From: Allacma fusca
Lineage: Eukaryota; Arthropoda; Collembola; Symphypleona; Sminthuridae
Direction: 5' to 3'
Length of the DNA stretch: 64,000 bases
Assembly: GCA_947179485.1 (NCBI GenBank)
Contig: OX359245.1
Location: 67,133,067 to 67,197,066, forward strand
Shown: piece after piece, positions 58,688 through 64,000 of the stretch
How positions within the stretch are numbered: position 1 is the first letter of the stretch
Layout: each line of letters opens with the position of its first letter
Position numbers and translations under genes: made by a program
The notes under the pieces: generated by a model
What the model saw: only the letters and a program-made list of their open reading frames with translations
What the model was told of the DNA's origin: nothing
Database searches by the model: none

Positions 58688-60089
58688 CTAAGAGTACTTG
58701 ACTACGCCCGTGTGAGTCTCAATGTGCTTCTTGTACTGAAGGTAAACCTCAAAGGAGGCTTTGCACTTGATGCACTTGTACTCATATGAGTCGTACGGGT
58801 TCTTCTTAGATTTACATTGAAGCAGATGCGAGGTGAGTTTGTCATAGCTGGAGAACTTAAGGCCACAATGGGTACATGGGAAATTTTTGTCTTGCGGTGT
58901 GGGCTTTACCCCCACATTCCCAATTGTCCCTGTGACCTTATCCTTGTCCGGAGAAATAATCCCCGAGCTATTTGGTAGATCAGGACTCCTTTCCGGGAAG
59001 CCTTTCCTCCTTCGGTTCCTACTCGATGTAGAGGGCCCTTCCTCAATGATTTCCTCCTCCACAGCTCTCCGCTTCGGCTGATGATTCTCAACTTTCAGGG
59101 GTTTCTTCCCCCGTTTCCGACTGTTAATCACCGTTGTATAGTGTTCCGTGGGTTCGGACTCCGTCAGCCTGGGCTGGACCACGGAGCTCTCATGATTTCC
59201 CGGAGGGAAGCAAGAGCTGGAGTGAGTAATGTATGCAGCAGCATTCCCAAACTTCACCTTGCACTTCCAGCAGTAGTAGTCAAAATCATCTTTGTTGAGC
59301 CCGGAGGATGAGGTTGTGTCGGACTCGGATGAGTCCCCTCCGATTTTGTTCCACTCATTCCCAACCTCATTCCTCAATGTGACGATATTATTGGCTGCCG
59401 GGACTTGCGGCTGGTGAGAGACCATTGAGGACGAGTGAGCAACTTGCTGATTCACTATTGGAATATTTTTGACGGGGCTGGTTGTCGTCGCCGTTTGATT
59501 CATCTGCGTCTGATTCCCCTGATTCGGCACTACCACATAATACTCCACAGGGTTTGTGTAGTAGTTCTGGGTCTCTGTATGATTCGGGATGTGACCTGTG
59601 GCGGGAGGATGCCATGAGGAATGTTGTTGAGTTGTGGGCAAGAAAGTATTTGTTTCCCGTTTGGGTTGAACCATTGGCCTTCAAAAAAATAAATTCAAAA
59701 ATTTGTATACAAGAAATATTAAATTATACAGTAATAATTAATTAATTTCAATTAATTCAATTATGTATAGAGGTACTCCCAATGATATAATTTATCGAGC
59801 CATCAATATATCGATTCTAAGCGCTTACATATATTATTACATATCTCAAATTAAAAATTACAAAATTAGAGGAATAATTATTTATTTCTGATTCAATTTC
59901 TTACCTCGGGTCATTATAGACAACTTCATGTGTTCCACTAAGATTCCTTTGATTCCCATTGAGCTCCTCACGATATTCCTGATGATCATTGACTTGATGA
60001 CAGAATAGCTCAAGCTTGTCGCGGAACACACGCTGACAGTATTTACATACGAACCAGAATCCGGTATATTGAGATCTGGAGGAATCCAT
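58688..60089 (-). CDS. zinc-finger protein with four dispersed C2H2/C2HC fingers
   Basis: Two exons (60089-59905, 59678-58688) encode 391 residues, with a GT-AG join in phase 2. Finger 1 is C15-x2-C18-x12-H31-x4-H36. Finger 2 is C198-x2-C201-x12-H214-x3-C218 (C2HC). Finger 3 is C330-x2-C333-x12-H346-x3-C350 (C2HC). Finger 4 is C364-x2-C367-x12-H380-x3-H384. Between fingers 1 and 2 lies a low-complexity Thr/Gln/Asn/Pro-rich stretch. Between fingers 2 and 3 lies a basic region with nuclear-localisation-like clusters (RKRGKKP, KRR, RNRRRK) and an acidic run EEEIIEE. A nuclear nucleic-acid-binding or regulatory role is likely; targets cannot be inferred. The start is the first ATG in frame. Additional 5' exons upstream cannot be excluded, since the TGA/ATG context was judged by eye. 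Confidence 0.85.
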
Positions 60090-61412
60090 TGTTTTGGTTT
60101 TATTTTGATTTTTAACGACCTTCCTGGAATTTGTGAGGAGGCTTGAAAAGTTGTAGAATGTAGATTCTCTAGGTTTAACTGGATTTTTAGAATGGGGATG
60201 TACTGGGCAACGACATCGCTTCTAGAATTTTTCCCCACTGATTTCTATTGGGATTGTGCAAGTGGGAGCTTTTTGAATGTCGCGGCTGAGCTCTGTAACG
60301 TGATGTGGGCGAGGGTGGCTCGGACGGCCACAGCTGATTGAGTCTAGGGAGGGTGGCTCAGTACGTGGGATAAAATGTCGTTCGTTCATGTTAAGATCCC
60401 TATGAAATTGTAAATTAATTATTAGAGCAAATACAGTGTAGTGTAAGTTACTTCTCGTTTTAATAGATTCATTCATTAGAGCATGATGTCTGGAAGTGCC
60501 AAATATATGCACATATTGCTATTATGTAGCCTCAATGGCTTAGAATGTTTTTTTTGATAGAATAAAATGTAGCTGAGCTAACGGGTTTTATTATACTGAG
60601 AGATTGTTGGATTTTGTAAGCGCTTTTGGAATAAAATAAATGTAATTTAAAAGAATCTCCAAGGCGACTTTGTCTGACTAAATGTAGATCTTATAAGGAC
60701 GATACGGCAGAAAGTTATTTTAGGGATTTTTATGCTAGATGTAGATAACGCTAATGTAATTTTATTTTTAATGGCTCTTATTTTAGACATTTTTTTAGAA
60801 GTGGGTATGAGGTGCTTTTTTATAAGATCATTTTCTCCGCAAAATCAAGGGTAAATATATCTGAGGATTTCTCGAGTCTCGTGTGCTATGATATAATTTC
60901 CACCTCATAAAAGGATATTGGCGTAAGGAGTGGTGGGATTTTTAGAGAAAGATATTCTAGATTACTTGCTTAGGAATACTTAGGATTACGTATCAAAAAA
61001 CATTTTAGGATTGTGATTACGGGATTACATTTTTAACATCTAGGTAGAGGTTATGAGAGTTGACAAGTTACTTGTCAAATTTTTAGATTGCTGCAAGATT
61101 ATCTATATGGAATTACAATTAAATTATTTGGTATTTTAAATTTAGAGCATGGGGCAACTCTCCTAAATTTTTAGATGCGGATTTCTGGTAAATTATAATG
61201 CGGTCTCGAATTTTAAGTTTATGTGCTATCGGACATATTTTGTATTGCAAATAATATGAGTATTCTTTAGAAATCTGGGACTGTATTTTTTGTGTGTGCA
61301 TCTTTTTACATGGGATTGAGGGATTGTATAAAGACTACACAAGGGTTTACAGAACAGAAATCCTGGATTTGTGTAAACTGGTATCCGCTCATCCTTGGTT
61401 ATAAAAGTCTTA
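60090..61412. other. upstream region of the zinc-finger gene
   Basis: No gene was supported. An ORF of 96 codons at 60222-60512 (minus) could be a 5' exon or chance; it has no recognised motif. Confidence 0.4.
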
Positions 61413-61420
61413 CTTATTTC

Positions 61421-62256
61421 CAGTGCTCGGCACGGGTATGGGTAATACTCGGGTAAACGGGTACGGGTACGGGTATGGGTACTACACAGGTACCGATTTT
61501 GTGTACCCGATCAATTTCGGGTACTACCCGGGTACATTTTGTTCGGCTTAAAATTTCGGGTACGGATACGGGTATGGGTACGGGTACAAGGATTTCAAAA
61601 TGGGTATATACCCACCGGGTATAGGGTATAATGGGGTCATTTACTCATACCCACGACCATTGTACTCGAATATTCGGATACTTTGAGAATTGAGACATTT
61701 TGATGAATTTTATACCATCATGCCCATACGTTGGAAACTTTTGTCCGTATTTTTAGTGTTTCTGAATACATATAGCTTAATGTTAATACTCTTTTAACCT
61801 TACAACATACAATAAATGTATTTTAGACTGTAGCTAACATATATGCTTTTAGGGAAACATGAATTTCTACTAGTCTAGTTTTTCTACTCTTCAATGAAAA
61901 TATACAATATCAAATACAGCTCTAGCTAGTCAAAATTACACACTAAGGTATCATGCGTTATTGTACATAACGTACTATACACTGCATTTAGAGAAATCTG
62001 GATATAAAGTACCCGAGTACGAGTACGGGTACTACACTGTGATACCCGAGTATGGGTTTTCGAGTATTTTTCGGGTACGGGTACAATGCGGGTGCAGGTA
62101 CATGGTTTGAGATTACATTACGGGTACGGGTATGAAAAATTTGTACCCGGATACTCGGGTATGGGTACGGGTATAGATACCAGACATTGCAATACCCGCA
62201 CTTCGGGTACGGATACGGGTACGGGTACCGATTTTTCGTACCCGTGCCGAGCACTG
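61421..62256. mobile_element. hAT-like non-autonomous element (GGGTAC-rich), complete
   Basis: Perfect 18-bp inverted termini CAGTGCTCGGCACGGGTA. A perfect 8-bp duplication CTTATTTC lies at 61413-61420 and 62257-62264. GGGTACGGGTA motifs fill about 250 bp at each end. The 836-bp element has no transposase. It is the best-preserved member of the family also seen at 5811-6062, 34920-35090, 36535-36725 and 46560-46700. Confidence 0.92.
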
Positions 62257-62264
62257 CTTATTTC

Positions 62265-63125
62265 TTTCTTCAGTGGTGCATACCCTTACAGCTAGTGAGC
62301 ACTTTAACTAATTAGACCAATTACAGGGTAACCTACATGTAACTTGCATTAGTATACAATAGTCTCATTGAACTTGAAACGCATGAACAATGACGTTACC
62401 ACGAACATCCGTCTGTACATACAGTACATTGCAAGACAAATGTGTGTTGCACTGTTGTTTACTCATTTTATCGGAAATCCATTTACATGTGTTCATGTTT
62501 TGAGGGCTACCATGTAATATGTCATATTCTGGGGCTTAGCACAGCAGTCTTATCCCAGTTCTATCCAATTTGCGGGAAGAATGTTGCAAAGTTTAATTTA
62601 AAGCTATTTCAGTTAAAATTATTGAACATTTTTAATTTTCCCAAGGCTTTATGATAATTCCCATCCTATCGTTTAATAGTGTACAAAAATCTAAATTATT
62701 TACTAAAGGCATGTTGTTGCACCTTATTCAAAATCAATAATCTACAGATCATGAAAAATTTTATGCACGATTCAAAAACGTAAAAATGTTCGACCAATCA
62801 CAGTTCATATATAAAATGTATCTAATACTAACACCCCCCAAATAAATATTTTGTAAACTTATAACGTCAGATATTTTCCCATTTCCCACTCTCTTAAACT
62901 TTTTTTGCGGCACAAAATGCTTGAGATTAAGACCCAATGACTGCCATGCATGTAGCAAGCATTCCAAGAACGTACCAAAAATACATTTCAAATAGTTTAT
63001 TTTAATTTTGGGTTTTTCTGGAATATTATCTTTTAAAAATTGAACAGAAACTGACTTTGAAAACGTTTAATGAAAAAAACTAACAAAGTTACCCCTGTCC
63101 TATGCTGAGAATTTTAAGTGTACTA
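62265..63125. other. interval downstream of the receptor-like gene
   Basis: No gene or repeat recognised. Confidence 0.4.
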
Positions 63126-64000
63126 TTAATTCCTGTAGGCTACTAACAAGCTCGACAAATTGTTAATAACAATAGACAAAATGGTTAGAATTAGGCATTT
63201 GTCCACGTAGAAAAATCCGCCCACACTGATCCTGATGAGTCTCACCGAATTACGATATCTCCGAAACCACGGGTGCGAAATTGTCCTCCATGAAGTCAGC
63301 ATCCCCTTGCAACTTTCGTGAACTTGGCCAAACATCCCAAAAACCAACAATATACAAAACAGCATGGACAGCCCCCCAATAAAGTTTCGAATACTTTGAT
63401 AAACAATTGCCATGAACAGGCGAAAAATTACAACAAAAATACAAACATCGGTCAAGAGTGGCCACAAGCTGTACATTTCTGTAAACAAAGTTTGCAGTAC
63501 CCCAAGATGGCGATACGAGAGACTCATCGAACGAAGCTTTTGCTCGTCCATTGGGGTTGTACTTTCTTTATTTTTCCCCACACTGGAATAAATATAAATT
63601 TTCCTAAAATTAGAAGCAACAAACTTTACTTATGCGTTTAATTAACTGTCAAAAAATTTTTAAGTGTACCACAACTTCTCCAATGACACCGTCATGTACA
63701 ACCCGTACGTTATAGAGTTGATGAAATGAAAGATATACATATATATGTGAAAAAATATGACGTTAAATTGGAGGATTGTGAAGATCAGCTTGGTTGAGAT
63801 TGGCAGATTTTTCCTGCCCATCAGATCCGTAAGGAGGGATGACAATAAGTCTGGACTCTCCGGAGTAAACAGCACCTTCCCCGCCCTTGAAACACTAACA
63901 AAAACAACTATAAACAAAGCAGTGCTTGAGAAAATTTTGATTTTCTGGGCCAAATTCATATCTATGTTGTTGCGAGTTGATTGCGTCTTTTCTCCCTGAT
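63126..64000 (-). CDS. gustatory-receptor-like chemoreceptor, C-terminal part (partial)
   Basis: Two exons are visible: one open to the window edge and ending at 63670 (donor TG|GTACAC), and 63582-63126, joined in phase 2. The protein has several hydrophobic segments of transmembrane length (FSSTALFIVVFVSV, FTILQFNVIFFHIYMYIF, TDVCIFVVIFRLFMAIVY, GGLSMLFCILLVFGMF, CLILTILSIVINNLSSLLV). The C-terminal segment RISVGGFFYVDKCLILTIL resembles the signature region of insect gustatory receptors (small polar residue, Gly-Phe-Phe, acidic, then the last helix). The KLRSMSLSYRHLGVLQ stretch fits the intracellular loop before helix 5. Such receptors are ligand-gated cation channels in chemosensory neurons. 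The canonical TYhhhhhQF ending is not clear (NNLSSLLVAYRN), so the last exon may differ or the protein may be diverged. The start lies beyond the window. Confidence 0.6.

Overview
This is eukaryotic DNA, almost certainly from an arthropod and probably a hexapod. It is AT-rich. Genes have short exons with GT-AG introns, and several gene families point to arthropods: trissin-type neuropeptide precursors, insect-type fatty acyl-CoA reductases (FAR), a delta-9 desaturase, an insect-type GMC oxidoreductase and a gustatory-receptor-like gene. I cannot name the species. No bacterial, rRNA or tRNA gene was recognised. Gene models were built by eye from splice signals. Each complete model closes in frame (summed exon length divisible by 3).

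Layout. 1-0.8 kb: 5' part of a spliced piggyBac-type transposase gene (minus). 1.1-10 kb: transposon-rich, gene-poor DNA with a pogo/Tc-like element carrying a nested hAT-like element, and two copies of another hAT-like family. 11.1-13.1 kb: five-exon acyl-CoA delta-9 desaturase (plus). 13.5-17.6 kb: eight-exon GMC oxidoreductase (minus) with a long extra C-terminal tail. 19.8-21 kb: hAT-like element. 21.3-23.2 kb: three-exon gene for a secreted cysteine-repeat protein (plus). 23.6-29.3 kb: two tandem seven-exon genes (minus) for an internally duplicated protein I cannot assign with confidence. 29.4-48.3 kb: a segmental duplication of a [trissin + FAR] unit (all minus). It leaves two intact trissin genes, one intact FAR, one FAR pseudogene, one FAR exon fragment and one trissin relic. 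48.6-55.7 kb: nested transposons and a large foldback element. 55.7-58.6 kb: no recognised gene. 58.7-60.1 kb: four-finger zinc-finger protein (minus). 61.4-62.3 kb: hAT-like element. 63.1-64 kb: 3' part of a gustatory-receptor-like gene (minus), running off the window.

How it fits together. The genes are not an operon. Two lipid-enzyme genes (desaturase, FAR) and a neuropeptide gene are neighbours by position only. The strongest evolutionary signals are repeated duplication and heavy invasion by non-autonomous hAT-like elements. Gene duplication is seen inside a gene, then of that gene, and separately of the trissin/FAR block. Ten element copies are bounded by inverted termini plus an exact or near-exact 8-bp target duplication, and most families are saturated with their own short motif (GGGTAC, AAGTTC, AAAATAC, CCGGAACC, CCCTCG and others).
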